Part shown: positions 33,866 through 41,550 of the stretch, one piece after another
Layout of the letters: each line of letters opens with the position of its first letter
Numbering within the stretch: position 1 is the stretch's first letter
Source of the DNA: Rubrivivax sp.
Lineage (GTDB): Bacteria; Pseudomonadota; Gammaproteobacteria; Burkholderiales; Burkholderiaceae_C
Length of the DNA: 41,550 bases
Reading direction: 5' to 3'
NCBI GenBank assembly: GCA_018780805.1
Contig: JADMJD010000053.1
Location: 1-41,550 of the forward strand
Program-made: the position numbers and the translations under genes
Notes under the pieces: generated by a model
Seen by the model: only the letters and a program-made list of their open reading frames with translations
The model's database searches: none
What the model was told of the DNA's origin: nothing

Positions 33866-34988
33866 CGGCCGGGCTTTCGGCCTGCCTTTCAGCCTGCTTG
33901 TTGGACTGCTCGTCCGCGTTGTCGTCACCGTATTCGGTGCGGAAGCTGCCCGCCTGCAGCCCCTGCTGCTGCAGCCAGCGCACCATCACGGCCTCGTAGC
34001 CGTGCGTGACGATCACCCGCTGCGCGCCGGTGGCGGCGATGGCGCGCTGCAGGCCCGGCCAGTCCGCGTGGTCGCTGAGCACAAAGCCGCGGTCCACACC
34101 CTGGCGCCGCCGCGCGCCGCGCAGCTGCATCCAGCCGCTGGCAAAGGCATCGCTGAACGCGCCCAGCCGGCGCGCCCAGGCGCTGCCGTGCACCGCGGGC
34201 GGCGCGATCACCAGGGCGCGTGACAGGTCTTCTGTCGCGTCCAGCAAGCGGGTCTCGGGCAGCGCCACGCCGGCCGCGCGGTAGGCCGCGTTGATGCCCT
34301 GCACCGCACCGTGCACGACGATGGGGCCAATGGCCGCGTCCACCCCCGCCAGCAGGCGCTGCGCCTTGCCGAAGCTGTAGGCCATCAAGAGGCTGGGCCG
34401 GCCGGCGGCGGCGTTGGCGGACCACCAGGTGTTGACCTCGGCCATCAGCTCGGCCTGCGGGCGCCAGCGGTAGATCGGCAGGCCGAAGGTGCTTTCGGTG
34501 ATGAAGGTGTCGCAGCGCACCGGCTCGAAGGGTGCACAGCTGCTGTTGTGGTCGTGTTCGATGCCGGAGACGAAATAGTCGCCCGACACCACCCAGACCT
34601 CGCCCCGGTGTTCCAGCCGCACCTGGGCCGAGCCCAGCACATGGCCGGCGGGGTGCAGGCTGACGGTGACGCCGTTGATCTGCACCACCTCGCCATAGGC
34701 CAGGGTCTGCAGCGTGATGTCGCCCAGGCGCGCGCGCAGCACACCGGCACCGTCGGCCTGCGCCAGATAGGCGCCGTGGCCGCGGCGCGCGTGGTCGGCG
34801 TGCGCGTGGGTGATCACGGCCCGCGCCACCGGGCGCCAGGGGTCGAGGTGGAAGTCGCCGGCGGGGCAATACAGGCCTTCGGGGCGTTCGACCACCAGGT
34901 CAGTTCCGCTCGGCCGCTCCGAAGGAACTGACAGCCCCTCGGGGGGCGGCGAGCGCAGCGAGCCTGGGGGCGATATCCCTTCAGGCAT
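33813..34988 (-). CDS. Ligase-associated DNA exonuclease (MBL fold)
   Basis: A metallo-beta-lactamase nuclease of up to 391 residues with the metal motif THAHADHARRG, AGHVLGSAQV, and the beta-CASP-type SDHADWPGL and THGYEAVMV near the end. It belongs to the exonucleases that partner ATP-dependent DNA ligase and Lhr-type helicase in repair. ATG 34988 overlaps the patatin stop by 8 bp. But residues 1-30 are encoded by an interspersed repeat, and family sequence starts at LVVERPEGLYCPAGDFH, so the original start may be GTG 34895. The Ser/Ala/Pro-rich C-terminal tail runs into the OmpA-like gene. Confidence 0.88.
   Translation of the reverse strand: MPEGISPPGSLRSPPPEGLSVPSERPSGTDLVVERPEGLYCPAGDFHLDPWRPVARAVITHAHADHARRGHGAYLAQADGAGVLRARLGDITLQTLAYGEVVQINGVTVSLHPAGHVLGSAQVRLEHRGEVWVVSGDYFVSGIEHDHNSSCAPFEPVRCDTFITESTFGLPIYRWRPQAELMAEVNTWWSANAAAGRPSLLMAYSFGKAQRLLAGVDAAIGPIVVHGAVQGINAAYRAAGVALPETRLLDATEDLSRALVIAPPAVHGSAWARRLGAFSDAFASGWMQLRGARRRQGVDRGFVLSDHADWPGLQRAIAATGAQRVIVTHGYEAVMVRWLQQQGLQAGSFRTEYGDDNADEQSNKQAERQAESPAVSPSPADPGSAGPAAAP
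34918..34976. repeat. Interspersed palindromic repeat (CCCCTCGGGGGG type)
   Basis: CCCCTCGGGGGG followed by GGCGAGCGCAGCGAGCC and a G-run matches a short intergenic repeat I recall as common in Comamonadaceae. Here it lies inside the reading frame at the start of the exonuclease gene. A related motif occurs at 21-36. Confidence 0.55.
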
Positions 34989-36045
34989 TGCGTGGCGCGA
35001 GGTAGGTGCCTGCTATGTCCATGGTGGCGCGTTTGCCCAGTGCGCTGCCGTGGTTGGCCAGCCAGTTGTGTGCCGCCGCGTGGCCCAGCGCATGCAGGCG
35101 TTCGATGAAACGCCGGTCGGTGTTGAGCTTGCTGGAGGGCTGCAGCGCGACCAGGGCTTCGTCGCTGACCATGTGCAGGCGCAGCGCTTTGTAGCGGCCC
35201 GCCGGCACACGTTTGTCGGCCAGCAGGCGCTGCACGAAGTGGATGGCGCGCATCTCGGCCACCAGGCCGGCGTTGAAGCTGATCTCGTTGACACGGTCGG
35301 CGATCTCGGCCGCGGTGTCCGGCGTGCCCGGCCGCACCAACGGATTGACCTTCACCAGCATCAGGTCGGCGGCGCGGGTCTCGTAGATCAGCGGCCACAG
35401 CGCCGGGTTGCCGCTGTAGCCGCCGTCCCAGTAGGGCTCGCCGTCGATCTGCACCGCCTTGAACAGCTGCGGCAGGCAGGCCGAGGCCAGCAGCGCGTCG
35501 ATCGTCAGCTCGGCGCCGCTGAAGATGCGCGGCTGGCCGGTCTGCACCGCGGTGGCGGCGATGAACACCTGCAGCGGGCCGCGCTGCAGCGCCTCGGGCC
35601 GCACGTGGCGGCGCGCCACCTCGGCCAGCGCGTTGGGGCCGAAGGCATTGAACTGGTAGGGGCTGACGCTGCGCAGGAACTGGTTCATCCAGGCGTAGGC
35701 GGGACTTGCGTCCAGGTTGAAGGCGGCCAACGGCAGCGCCGGCATGAAGTCGCCGAGCGCTGCGAAAGGATCGGCGGTGACCTCTCCAAAACAGCCCTGC
35801 ACACCCGCCACGTCCAGCCAGAAAGCCCGCAGCGCGGCCTGTGCGCCGGTGGCACCGCCGTCGGCAAATCCGGTGGCCAGCACCGCAGCGTTCAAGGCCC
35901 CGGCGCTGGTGCCGCTGACGCCGTCGATCGTGATCCCAGGCTCGTCCAGCAAGCGGTCCAGCACGCCCCAGGTGAAGGCGCCGTGGGAACCGCCACCCTG
36001 CAGGGCGAGGTCCAGGGGAATCTTCTTCGCTGCGCGTTTGGCCAT
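34981..36045 (-). CDS. Patatin-like phospholipase
   Basis: A 354-residue serine lipase. The oxyanion motif is LALQGGGSHGAF (13-24), the nucleophile Ser47 is in GTSAG (45-49), and the dyad Asp is in YWDGGYSGN. There is no signal peptide, so it acts in the cytoplasm or on the inner membrane face. RssA/YchK-type proteins are close relatives. It sits between the cardiolipin-synthase-like and exonuclease genes in a coupled run, which suggests phospholipid turnover alongside cardiolipin synthesis. Confidence 0.9.
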   Translation of the reverse strand: MAKRAAKKIPLDLALQGGGSHGAFTWGVLDRLLDEPGITIDGVSGTSAGALNAAVLATGFADGGATGAQAALRAFWLDVAGVQGCFGEVTADPFAALGDFMPALPLAAFNLDASPAYAWMNQFLRSVSPYQFNAFGPNALAEVARRHVRPEALQRGPLQVFIAATAVQTGQPRIFSGAELTIDALLASACLPQLFKAVQIDGEPYWDGGYSGNPALWPLIYETRAADLMLVKVNPLVRPGTPDTAAEIADRVNEISFNAGLVAEMRAIHFVQRLLADKRVPAGRYKALRLHMVSDEALVALQPSSKLNTDRRFIERLHALGHAAAHNWLANHGSALGKRATMDIAGTYLAPRNA

Positions 36046-36053
36046 GGGTCAGT

Positions 36054-36109
36054 ATCGTTCGCTCGCCATCGTTCGCTCGCCATCGTTCGCTCACCAGCGC
36101 TCGCTCAGT
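36054..36109. repeat. Four 14-bp tandem repeats before the patatin gene
   Basis: ATCGTTCGCTCGCC occurs twice (36054, 36068), then ATCGTTCGCTCACC (36082) and AGCGCTCGCTCAGT (36096). The array fills the gap between the stop of the cardiolipin-synthase-like gene and the patatin start, and overlaps that stop. It leaves little room for a normal ribosome-binding site. Confidence 0.85.
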
Positions 36110-37373
36110 ATCGCCCCGTGACCCCCGCCAGCCGCAGGTAGGCGTTGGCCACCCAGGCCACCAGCCCACGCCGCAGCCAGCGGCGCCAACCGGCAATGGG
36201 CTGCTCCTGCGTGATCTCGGTGGCCACGGCAAACGCCGCCTCCAGCCGCGCCGCGAGCGTGGCATTGAAGTTGGCGTCCCGCACGATCACATTGGCCTCC
36301 AGGTTCAGCAGCAGCGACAAGGGGTCGATGTTGCTGCTGCCCACCGTGGCCCAGGTGTCGTCCACCAGCGCCACCTTGGCGTGCAGGAAGGCGGGCGTGT
36401 ACTCGAAGATGCGCACACCGTGGCCGCGCAACTCGTCGTACAGCGCCCGCGCGGCCAGCGCGGCAAAGGGGTAGTCCACCTTGCCCTGCAGCAGAAGCTG
36501 CACCTGCACACCCCGGCCCGCCGCCTCGCGCAGCGTGCGGCGGAACCGGCCGCCGGGATAGAAGTACGGCACCGCGATGTGGATGCGCGTCTGCGCCTGG
36601 CGCATGGCGTCGATGTAGCGGCGCTCGATGGCGCGGCGCTGGCCGACGTTGTCGCGCACCACAAACGCGGCGCGCATCGGCGTGGTGTCGCGTGGCGGCA
36701 GCGGGCCGCGCGGCTGGGCGCCCAGCGTTCGCAGCAGGCGCAGCGTGCGGTCCATCGGCGTGGGGCTGGTCAGCAGACGTTCGGCCTCGCGCCGCCAGCC
36801 GCGGCCCAGGTGGGCGCGCGCCCACATGGCGCGTGCCACGTGGCGCACGTGGCCGGCCAGCGGGCCGCTGACCTCGACCGCAAAATCCAGCCGCGGCGTG
36901 TCGCTCCAGCCGTGGTTGAGGTCGTTGCGGTCGTCGATGACGTTGATGCCGCCGACAAACGCCAGCGTGTCGTCCACCACGCACAGCTTCTGGTGCAGGC
37001 GGCGCAGCTGCTGGGGCTGCAGCCAGTTCCACCAGCGGTCGATGGGGCGGAAGACCTCCAGCCGCACGCCGCTGTCACCCAGCCAGTCGCGCAGCGTGGG
37101 CAGCGTGGCCATGCTGCCAAAACCGTCGACCACCAGGTGCACCAGCACCCCGCGGCGCGCGGCGGCGGCCAGCGCGTCGGCCATTGCCCGGGCGCTGCTG
37201 TCGTCGTGGAAGATGTAGGTGGCAAACCAGACCTCGTGCCGCGCCACGGCCAGCGCGGCCTGCATCGCCGGGAACAAGGCGTCGCCGCCTTCGAGCAGCC
37301 GGACCTGGTTGCCACCGACCCAGCGCACCCGGGGCGCACGCGCCCACCACGGTTCGCGGGCCTCGCCGTCCAC
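36105..37373 (-). CDS. clsB: Cardiolipin synthase B-like (PLD superfamily)
   Basis: A 422-residue protein with two HKD motifs: HQKLCVVDDTLAFVGG and HAKVALVDDTWATVGSSN. These form the double PLD active site that joins two phospholipids to cardiolipin. The start is taken as GTG 37373, sharing a base with the upstream TAG stop. There is no N-terminal membrane anchor, as in ClsB. The gene order EEP nuclease then clsB matches E. coli ybhP-clsB. A membrane-facing hydrophobic C-terminus is present. Confidence 0.87.
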   Translation of the reverse strand: MDGEAREPWWARAPRVRWVGGNQVRLLEGGDALFPAMQAALAVARHEVWFATYIFHDDSSARAMADALAAAARRGVLVHLVVDGFGSMATLPTLRDWLGDSGVRLEVFRPIDRWWNWLQPQQLRRLHQKLCVVDDTLAFVGGINVIDDRNDLNHGWSDTPRLDFAVEVSGPLAGHVRHVARAMWARAHLGRGWRREAERLLTSPTPMDRTLRLLRTLGAQPRGPLPPRDTTPMRAAFVVRDNVGQRRAIERRYIDAMRQAQTRIHIAVPYFYPGGRFRRTLREAAGRGVQVQLLLQGKVDYPFAALAARALYDELRGHGVRIFEYTPAFLHAKVALVDDTWATVGSSNIDPLSLLLNLEANVIVRDANFNATLAARLEAAFAVATEITQEQPIAGWRRWLRRGLVAWVANAYLRLAGVTGRY

Positions 37374-38191
37374 TACACGGGCTCCAGCTCCGCCACCAGG
37401 GGCAGGTGGTCCGACATGCGGGCCCAGCCGCTGCCGCGCGGCACCATGGTCGTGCGGCACTGCAGGCCGCGCACGTAGAAACGGTCGAGTGCAAACACGG
37501 GCACCCGCGACGGGAAGGTCAAACGCTGCGAGGCGCGGTCGTCCGGGCCGCGGGCACGCGCCAGGCCGATGTCGCGCATCGGGCCGTCGAGTTTTTCGCC
37601 CCAATCGTTGAAGTCGCCGGCCACCACCAGCAGCTCGGTGGGCGGCACATGCTGCTCGATGAACTGTGCCAGGCGCTGCACCTGGCGCACGCGGCTGGCA
37701 TGCACCAGGCCCAGGTGCACCACGACGGCATGCACGGCCACGCCGTTCCAGGCCACGGGCACGTGCAGCAGGCCGCGTTGTTCGAAGCGGTGGTCGCTGA
37801 CGTCGTGGTGGCCGATGTCGCCGATGGGCCAGCGCGACAGCAGTGCATTGCCATGTTCACCATGGCGTGTGACGGCGTTGGTGCGGTAGGCCACCTCGTA
37901 ACCATCGGGCGCCAGAAACTCCGCCTGCCCCTGCGCCGGCCAGCCCTGGTGCGTGCGGTCGAACTGCTGCGCGTCGCGGTGGTGGAACAGCCGCACCTCC
38001 TGCAGGAAGACGAGGTCGGCGTCCAGCGCCTCCACCGCCAGGCCCAGGTTGTGGATCTCCAGCCGCTTGCGCGGACCCAGGCCACGCACCCCCTTGTGGA
38101 TGTTGTAGGTGGCCACGCGCAGCGTGTCCAGCGACATCAGGGTGGAGGCAGGCGGCAGCAGCGAGCTGTTGAGCGGGTTCAGCCCGGTCAT
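37373..38191 (-). CDS. Endonuclease/exonuclease/phosphatase family protein (YbhP-like)
   Basis: A 272-residue EEP-fold phosphodiesterase. Motifs are ATYNIHKG (Asn), LQEV (Glu), GDFNDWG (Asp/Asn) and SDHLPLVAEL (Asp/His), a full metal-dependent set. Its ATG overlaps the Nudix stop (ATGA), and the stop overlaps the clsB start. YbhP-like partners of ClsB are thought to act on phosphodiesters in lipid metabolism, but the substrate is unknown. A DNase role is the alternative. Confidence 0.88.
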   Translation of the reverse strand: MTGLNPLNSSLLPPASTLMSLDTLRVATYNIHKGVRGLGPRKRLEIHNLGLAVEALDADLVFLQEVRLFHHRDAQQFDRTHQGWPAQGQAEFLAPDGYEVAYRTNAVTRHGEHGNALLSRWPIGDIGHHDVSDHRFEQRGLLHVPVAWNGVAVHAVVVHLGLVHASRVRQVQRLAQFIEQHVPPTELLVVAGDFNDWGEKLDGPMRDIGLARARGPDDRASQRLTFPSRVPVFALDRFYVRGLQCRTTMVPRGSGWARMSDHLPLVAELEPV

Positions 38192-38649
38192 GCGGTGGTC
38201 GGGCGGATGAAGCGTGGCAGTTGCAGGATGGCCTCGGCGTTGCTGGGAGAGAAGCAGCGGTCGGCCGCCTCACGCCAGGGAAGCCAGACCTGTGCCAGGT
38301 GTTCGCGCGGGTTCAGCACCACCGGAGTGCCCGCAGCGACCGTGAGGCCGAAGACATGTTCCGTGTTGTGGGTGACACCCGGTGCGTAGCGGTGACGCCA
38401 GACGGGGTAGATCTCGTAGACGTTCTGCAGCTGCCAGTCGCGCAGCGTGCCCGTGGTGATGCCGGTTTCTTCGGCCACCTCACGCCGCGCGGTGGTGTCC
38501 AGCGCCTCGTCTTCCGCGTCCAGCGAGCCGGTCACGCTTTGCCAGAAGCCGGGTTTGTCGGCACGTTCGATCAGCAACACGTCGAGTGCCGGGGTGTGGA
38601 TCACCACCAGCACCGAGCGGGGGATCTTGAACGGACGGGGTGGATTCAT
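38188..38649 (-). CDS. nudB: Nudix hydrolase, dihydroneopterin triphosphate diphosphatase NudB-like
   Basis: A 153-residue Nudix protein. The N-terminal KIPRSVLVVIHT and the Nudix box in GSLDAEDEALDTTARREV followed by AEETG fit NudB, which removes pyrophosphate from dihydroneopterin triphosphate in folate synthesis. VTHNTEHVFGL is also typical. The ATG overlaps the DAHP synthase stop (ATGA). Folate and aromatic biosynthesis share the chorismate route, so coupling with DAHP synthase makes metabolic sense. Confidence 0.85.
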   Translation of the reverse strand: MNPPRPFKIPRSVLVVIHTPALDVLLIERADKPGFWQSVTGSLDAEDEALDTTARREVAEETGITTGTLRDWQLQNVYEIYPVWRHRYAPGVTHNTEHVFGLTVAAGTPVVLNPREHLAQVWLPWREAADRCFSPSNAEAILQLPRFIRPTTA

Positions 38650-39740
38650 CGGCCGCGCTGCAGACGCGCACGCACGGCAGCGGCCAGGCGGCGCAGCAGC
38701 GGCTCGGTGTCGGCCCAGCCGATGCAGGCATCGGTGATGGACACGCCGGGCACCAGTGGCTGGCCCAGCACCAGGTTCTGCCGGCCTTCGTGCAGGTGGC
38801 TCTCGACCATCACACCGACGATGCGGTGTTCGCCGCCTTCGATCTGGCGCGCGATGTCGGCCGCCACGTCGATCTGGCGCCGGTGCTGTTTGCTGCTGTT
38901 GGCGTGTGAACAATCCACCATCACCTGCTCACGCTGGCCGGCCTGGCGCAGCGCGGCGCAGGCGGCCTCGACACCCGCCGCGTCGCAGTTGGGCGTCTTG
39001 CCGCCGCGCAAGATCACGTGCCCGTCGGGGTTGCCGCGGGTCTCGAAGATCGCGGCCACGCCCATCTTGGTCATGCCCATGAAGGCATGCGGCGCGGCCG
39101 CGGCCTGCAGCGCATCGGCTGCGACCTGCACGCCACCATCGGTGCCATTCTTGAAGCCCACCGGGCAGCTCAGGCCCGAGGCCAGCTGGCGGTGGCTCTG
39201 GCTCTCGGTGGTGCGCGCGCCGATGGCGCCCCAGGCGATCAGATCGCTGATGTACTGGGGGCTCAGCAGGTCCAGGAACTCGGTGCCTGCCGGCAGGCCC
39301 AGCGCGTTGATCTGCAGCAGCAGTTCGCGCGCACGGCGCAGGCCTTCGTTGATGCGGAAACTGCCGTCCAGCCGCGGGTCGTTGATGTAACCCTTCCAGC
39401 CGACCGTGGTGCGGGGTTTTTCGAAGTACACGCGCATCACGACGATCAGCTCGCCCGCCAGTTCATCGGCCAGCGGCTTCAGGCGCTGCGCGTAGGCAAT
39501 GGCGGCATCGTGGTCGTGGATGGAACACGGCCCGACCACGGCCACCAGGCGGTCATTGCGCCCCTGCAGCGCGGCGCCGATGGCGCTGCGTGTGCTCTCC
39601 ACCAGCTGTTCGATGGCGGGCGTGACCGGCAGGTCTTCCAGCAGCACGGCGGGTGAAACCAGCGCCCGCACGGCGCCGATGCGCACGTCGTCGATGCGGG
39701 TGGTGTCGAGCGTGGTGGACTCTTCGATGGGCGTGGGCAT
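38646..39740 (-). CDS. aroG: 3-deoxy-7-phosphoheptulonate synthase (DAHP synthase, class I)
   Basis: A 364-residue enzyme that condenses PEP and erythrose 4-phosphate, the first step of the shikimate pathway. Recognised blocks are VGPCSIHD, MRVYFEKPRTTVGWKG, RTTESQSHRQLASGL, VGFKNGTDG and VDCSHANSSK. It belongs to the AroF/AroG/AroH family; which feedback type cannot be told. ATG 39740 is used. A GTG at 39746 overlaps the CcdB stop (GTGA) and is a plausible alternative. Confidence 0.93.
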   Translation of the reverse strand: MPTPIEESTTLDTTRIDDVRIGAVRALVSPAVLLEDLPVTPAIEQLVESTRSAIGAALQGRNDRLVAVVGPCSIHDHDAAIAYAQRLKPLADELAGELIVVMRVYFEKPRTTVGWKGYINDPRLDGSFRINEGLRRARELLLQINALGLPAGTEFLDLLSPQYISDLIAWGAIGARTTESQSHRQLASGLSCPVGFKNGTDGGVQVAADALQAAAAPHAFMGMTKMGVAAIFETRGNPDGHVILRGGKTPNCDAAGVEAACAALRQAGQREQVMVDCSHANSSKQHRRQIDVAADIARQIEGGEHRIVGVMVESHLHEGRQNLVLGQPLVPGVSITDACIGWADTEPLLRRLAAAVRARLQRGR

Positions 39741-39742
39741 GG

Positions 39743-40066
39743 TCACAGGCCGCTGATCACGGCGTCTAGGGCGTCGCGGAGGATGCCTTGTTGTTCAGCG
39801 AGGGAACCCACCGGTTGGCGCAGCAGACGCGCCGGCATCGCTGCGCATTGATGAGCCGCCGGGAACAGGGTTTCACCTTCGACCACCACCGGCGACGCCA
39901 GCCGCCGTGGCAGTCCGGGCGACTGGGCGCGCAGGCGCTGCAAAGGCATCACCAGCCGCGTCGGGAGGAAGTCGAGCTGGGCGCTTTGCAGCACCACGAT
40001 GTATGGGAAACCCTCGCGCTCGGTGGGGCTGGGGCTGGGATTGCGGTGCAGATCGAAGGCAGCCAT
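39743..40066 (-). CDS. ccdB: CcdB-family toxin
   Basis: A 107-residue CcdB-like protein: FDLHRNPSPS (4-13), YIVVLQSAQLDFLPTRLVMP, and FPAAHQCAAMPARLLRQPVG. CcdB poisons DNA gyrase. The family C-terminus (W-G-I/F end in plasmid CcdB) is not matched here; it ends VISGL. It follows the antitoxin by 4 bp. Its stop touches the DAHP synthase start region, so read-through into aroG is likely. Confidence 0.85.
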   Translation of the reverse strand: MAAFDLHRNPSPSPTEREGFPYIVVLQSAQLDFLPTRLVMPLQRLRAQSPGLPRRLASPVVVEGETLFPAAHQCAAMPARLLRQPVGSLAEQQGILRDALDAVISGL

Positions 40067-40070
40067 GGGG

Positions 40071-40358
40071 TCACCAGGTGCGGTACTCCTCGCCAAAGAT
40101 GCCGTACTTCTCGAAGTGTTCGTTCTGCATGTCGACCCAGTCCTTGTACTGCGCGTAGAAGGCCTCGGCTTCCGGGCTGTGCGCCGGTGTCGGTGCAGCA
40201 CTGGCCTGCCCGGCACGTGCAACCAGTTGGTCAAACAGTTCGGCCGACATCAGCACGCTGTGCCGCCGGCCGGACTTCTCGATCACCACGGGCCGCTTCT
40301 GCGCTTCGTCCAGCACTTGGCCGAAGCGGTTCTTGGCGTCGGTGGACGACACGTTCAT
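40071..40358 (-). CDS. Phd/YefM-type antitoxin with CcdA-like C-terminus
   Basis: A 95-residue antitoxin. The N-terminal half (MNVSSTDAKNRFGQVLDEAQ, then KRPVVIEKSGRRHSVLMS) is a Phd/YefM DNA-binding domain. The C-terminal segment NEHFEKYGIFGEEYRTW resembles the toxin-binding tail of CcdA rather than that of Phd. It should neutralise the adjacent CcdB and repress the operon. It is first in the toxin-antitoxin pair, next to a 10-bp inverted repeat. Confidence 0.87.
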   Translation of the reverse strand: MNVSSTDAKNRFGQVLDEAQKRPVVIEKSGRRHSVLMSAELFDQLVARAGQASAAPTPAHSPEAEAFYAQYKDWVDMQNEHFEKYGIFGEEYRTW

Positions 40359-40374
40359 GGCAGGCTCCCGCAGG

Positions 40375-40401
40375 CTGGGATGGCCATTTTAGCCATTCCA
40401 G
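40375..40401. promoter_or_regulatory. Inverted repeat upstream of the toxin-antitoxin pair
   Basis: CTGGGATGGC-N7-GCCATTCCAG pairs at 9 of 10 positions and lies 17 bp before the antitoxin ATG. With no T-run it is an unlikely terminator for aspS. Its position fits an autoregulatory operator of the antitoxin. Confidence 0.5.
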
Positions 40402-40417
40402 CCCGATCGGAACGGGC

Positions 40418-41550
40418 TCAGGCCGCGGCCGTCGGGTTGCGCAGCCGGATGTGCAGGTCGCGCAGCTGGCCTTCGTCGACGTTGCTCGGCGCGCCCGTCA
40501 GCAGGCACTGGGCGCGCTGCGTCTTCGGAAACGCGATCACGTCGCGGATGCTCTCGGCCTTGGCCATCAACGTGATCAGCCGGTCCAGGCCGAAGGCCAG
40601 GCCGCCGTGCGGCGGCGCGCCGTACTGCAGCGCGTCCAGCAGGAAGCCGAACTTGACCTTGGCGTCTTCGGCCGAGATGTTGAGCGCCTTGAAGACCTTG
40701 CTCTGCACCTCGGCACGGTGGATACGCACCGAGCCGCCGCCCAGCTCCCAGCCGTTGAGCACCATGTCGTAGGCCTTGGCAATGCAGGCGCCCGGGTCGG
40801 TGTCCATCAGATTCTCGTGCCCGTCCTTGGGCGCGGTGAAGGGGTGGTGCACGGCGCTCCAACGTGCGTTGTCCTCGTCGTACTCGAACATCGGGAAGTC
40901 CACCACCCACAGCGGCGCCCACTTGTCCTCGAACAGGCCATGTTCGCGGCCAAACTCGCTGTGGCCGATCTTCACGCGCAGCGCACCCAGCGCGTCGTTG
41001 ACGACCTTGGCCTTGTCGGCGCCAAAGAAGATCAGGTCGCCGTTGCGCGCGCCGGTGCGCGCGATGATCTCGGCGATGGCGGCGTCGTGCAGGTTCTTCA
41101 CCACCGGGCTCTGCAGGCCGTCGCGGCCCTTGCCGGCGTCGTTCACCTTGATCCAGGCCAGGCCCTTGGCACCGTAGATCTTGACGAACTCGGTGTAGGC
41201 GTCGATCTCGCCGCGGCTCATCTCGCCGCCACCCGGCACACGCAGCGCGGCCACACGCCCGCCCTTGTTGTTGGCCGGGCCGGAGAAGACCTTGAAGTCC
41301 ACCGACTTCATCACCTCGGTGAGTTCGGTGAACTCCAGCTTCACGCGCAGGTCGGGTTTGTCGGAGCCGTACTTGAACATCGCCTCGGCGTAGGTCATGT
41401 GGCCGTACACCGGCAGCTCCACACCCAGCGCCTTGCGGAAGACGGTGCGCACCATGCCTTCGGTGATGGCGCGGATCTCTTCTTCCTTCAGGAACGAGGT
41501 CTCGATGTCGATCTGCGTGAACTCGGGCTGGCGGTCGGCGCGCAGGTCCT
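40418..41550 (-). CDS. aspS: Aspartate-tRNA ligase, C-terminal part (partial)
   Basis: The gene runs off the right edge; about 377 C-terminal codons are in view. Visible are [15 protein letters not shown] (class II motif 2 region), the bacterial insertion domain ([20 protein letters not shown]) and motif 3 [13 protein letters not shown], then [20 protein letters not shown]. It charges tRNA-Asp; the discriminating or non-discriminating type cannot be decided from this part. It is convergent with nothing and lies upstream of the antitoxin on the same strand. Confidence 0.97.
   Translation of the reverse strand, partial: DLRADRQPEFTQIDIETSFLKEEEIRAITEGMVRTVFRKALGVELPVYGHMTYAEAMFKYGSDKPDLRVKLEFTELTEVMKSVDFKVFSGPANNKGGRVAALRVPGGGEMSRGEIDAYTEFVKIYGAKGLAWIKVNDAGKGRDGLQSPVVKNLHDAAIAEIIARTGARNGDLIFFGADKAKVVNDALGALRVKIGHSEFGREHGLFEDKWAPLWVVDFPMFEYDEDNARWSAVHHPFTAPKDGHENLMDTDPGACIAKAYDMVLNGWELGGGSVRIHRAEVQSKVFKALNISAEDAKVKFGFLLDALQYGAPPHGGLAFGLDRLITLMAKAESIRDVIAFPKTQRAQCLLTGAPSNVDEGQLRDLHIRLRNPTAAA

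Noticed and set aside
36054-36109. CRISPR array
   Set aside because: Units are 14 bp, directly adjacent and without spacers; no cas genes are present.

Overview
The window is a high-GC stretch of a betaproteobacterial chromosome. It most likely comes from Burkholderiales, either Comamonadaceae or Sphaerotilaceae. The evidence is the gene families and their order (tolB-pal-cpoB, an msbA-type exporter, an iorAB-type molybdenum hydroxylase with an AraC-type regulator, the ligase-associated exonuclease) and a short 'GAGCGCAGCGA' type interspersed repeat common in that order. The species cannot be named from this sequence. Almost every base is coding, and most neighbouring genes overlap by 1-4 nt (ATGA or GTGA junctions), so long translationally coupled operons are the rule.

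Left part (1-5.6 kb): a divergent catabolic unit. A fumarylacetoacetate-hydrolase family enzyme and an alpha/beta hydrolase lie on the minus strand. A TetR-type regulator and a second alpha/beta hydrolase with an HGGYW motif lie on the plus strand. A perfect inverted repeat sits in the shared promoter region. An OmpR-type response regulator and its histidine kinase follow.

5.6-9.8 kb: a tightly coupled minus-strand operon of five genes: a thermostable-haemolysin-family protein, an AMP-forming acyl ligase-like protein, a heme-oxygenase-like (TenA/PqqC fold) protein with a full set of candidate di-iron ligands, an SDR oxidoreductase and a secreted TPR protein. It reads like a small uncharacterised biosynthetic pathway and is my main candidate for a new system. 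9.9-13.8 kb holds iorB-iorA and the divergent AraC regulator.

13.8-16.6 kb: an accessory patch. It contains fragments that look like a decayed type I restriction locus, five 10-bp phased repeats, and a lower-GC three-gene cassette (TIGR04255 family plus two unknown proteins) ended by a strong terminator. It abuts two tandem tRNA-Lys genes. These lie just downstream of tcdA, which encodes an enzyme that modifies such tRNAs, and of a YeeE/YedE sulfur transporter gene.

18.8-25.3 kb: envelope genes (cpoB, pal, tolB; divergent msbA-like), then a CMD/AhpD-like protein and a FAD-dependent oxidoreductase. 25.4-34.9 kb: an ATP-dependent DNA ligase, a secreted protein broken by a nine-cytosine tract, a short universal stress protein, a large acyl-CoA synthetase-acetyltransferase fusion, a serine carboxypeptidase lipoprotein, an OmpA-like exported protein and the ligase-associated exonuclease. 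35-41.5 kb: an overlapping minus-strand run in which aroG-type DAHP synthase, Nudix, EEP nuclease, cardiolipin synthase-like, patatin-like and exonuclease genes follow one another. Ahead of it lie a Phd/CcdA-hybrid antitoxin with a CcdB toxin, and the C-terminal part of aspS at the right edge.
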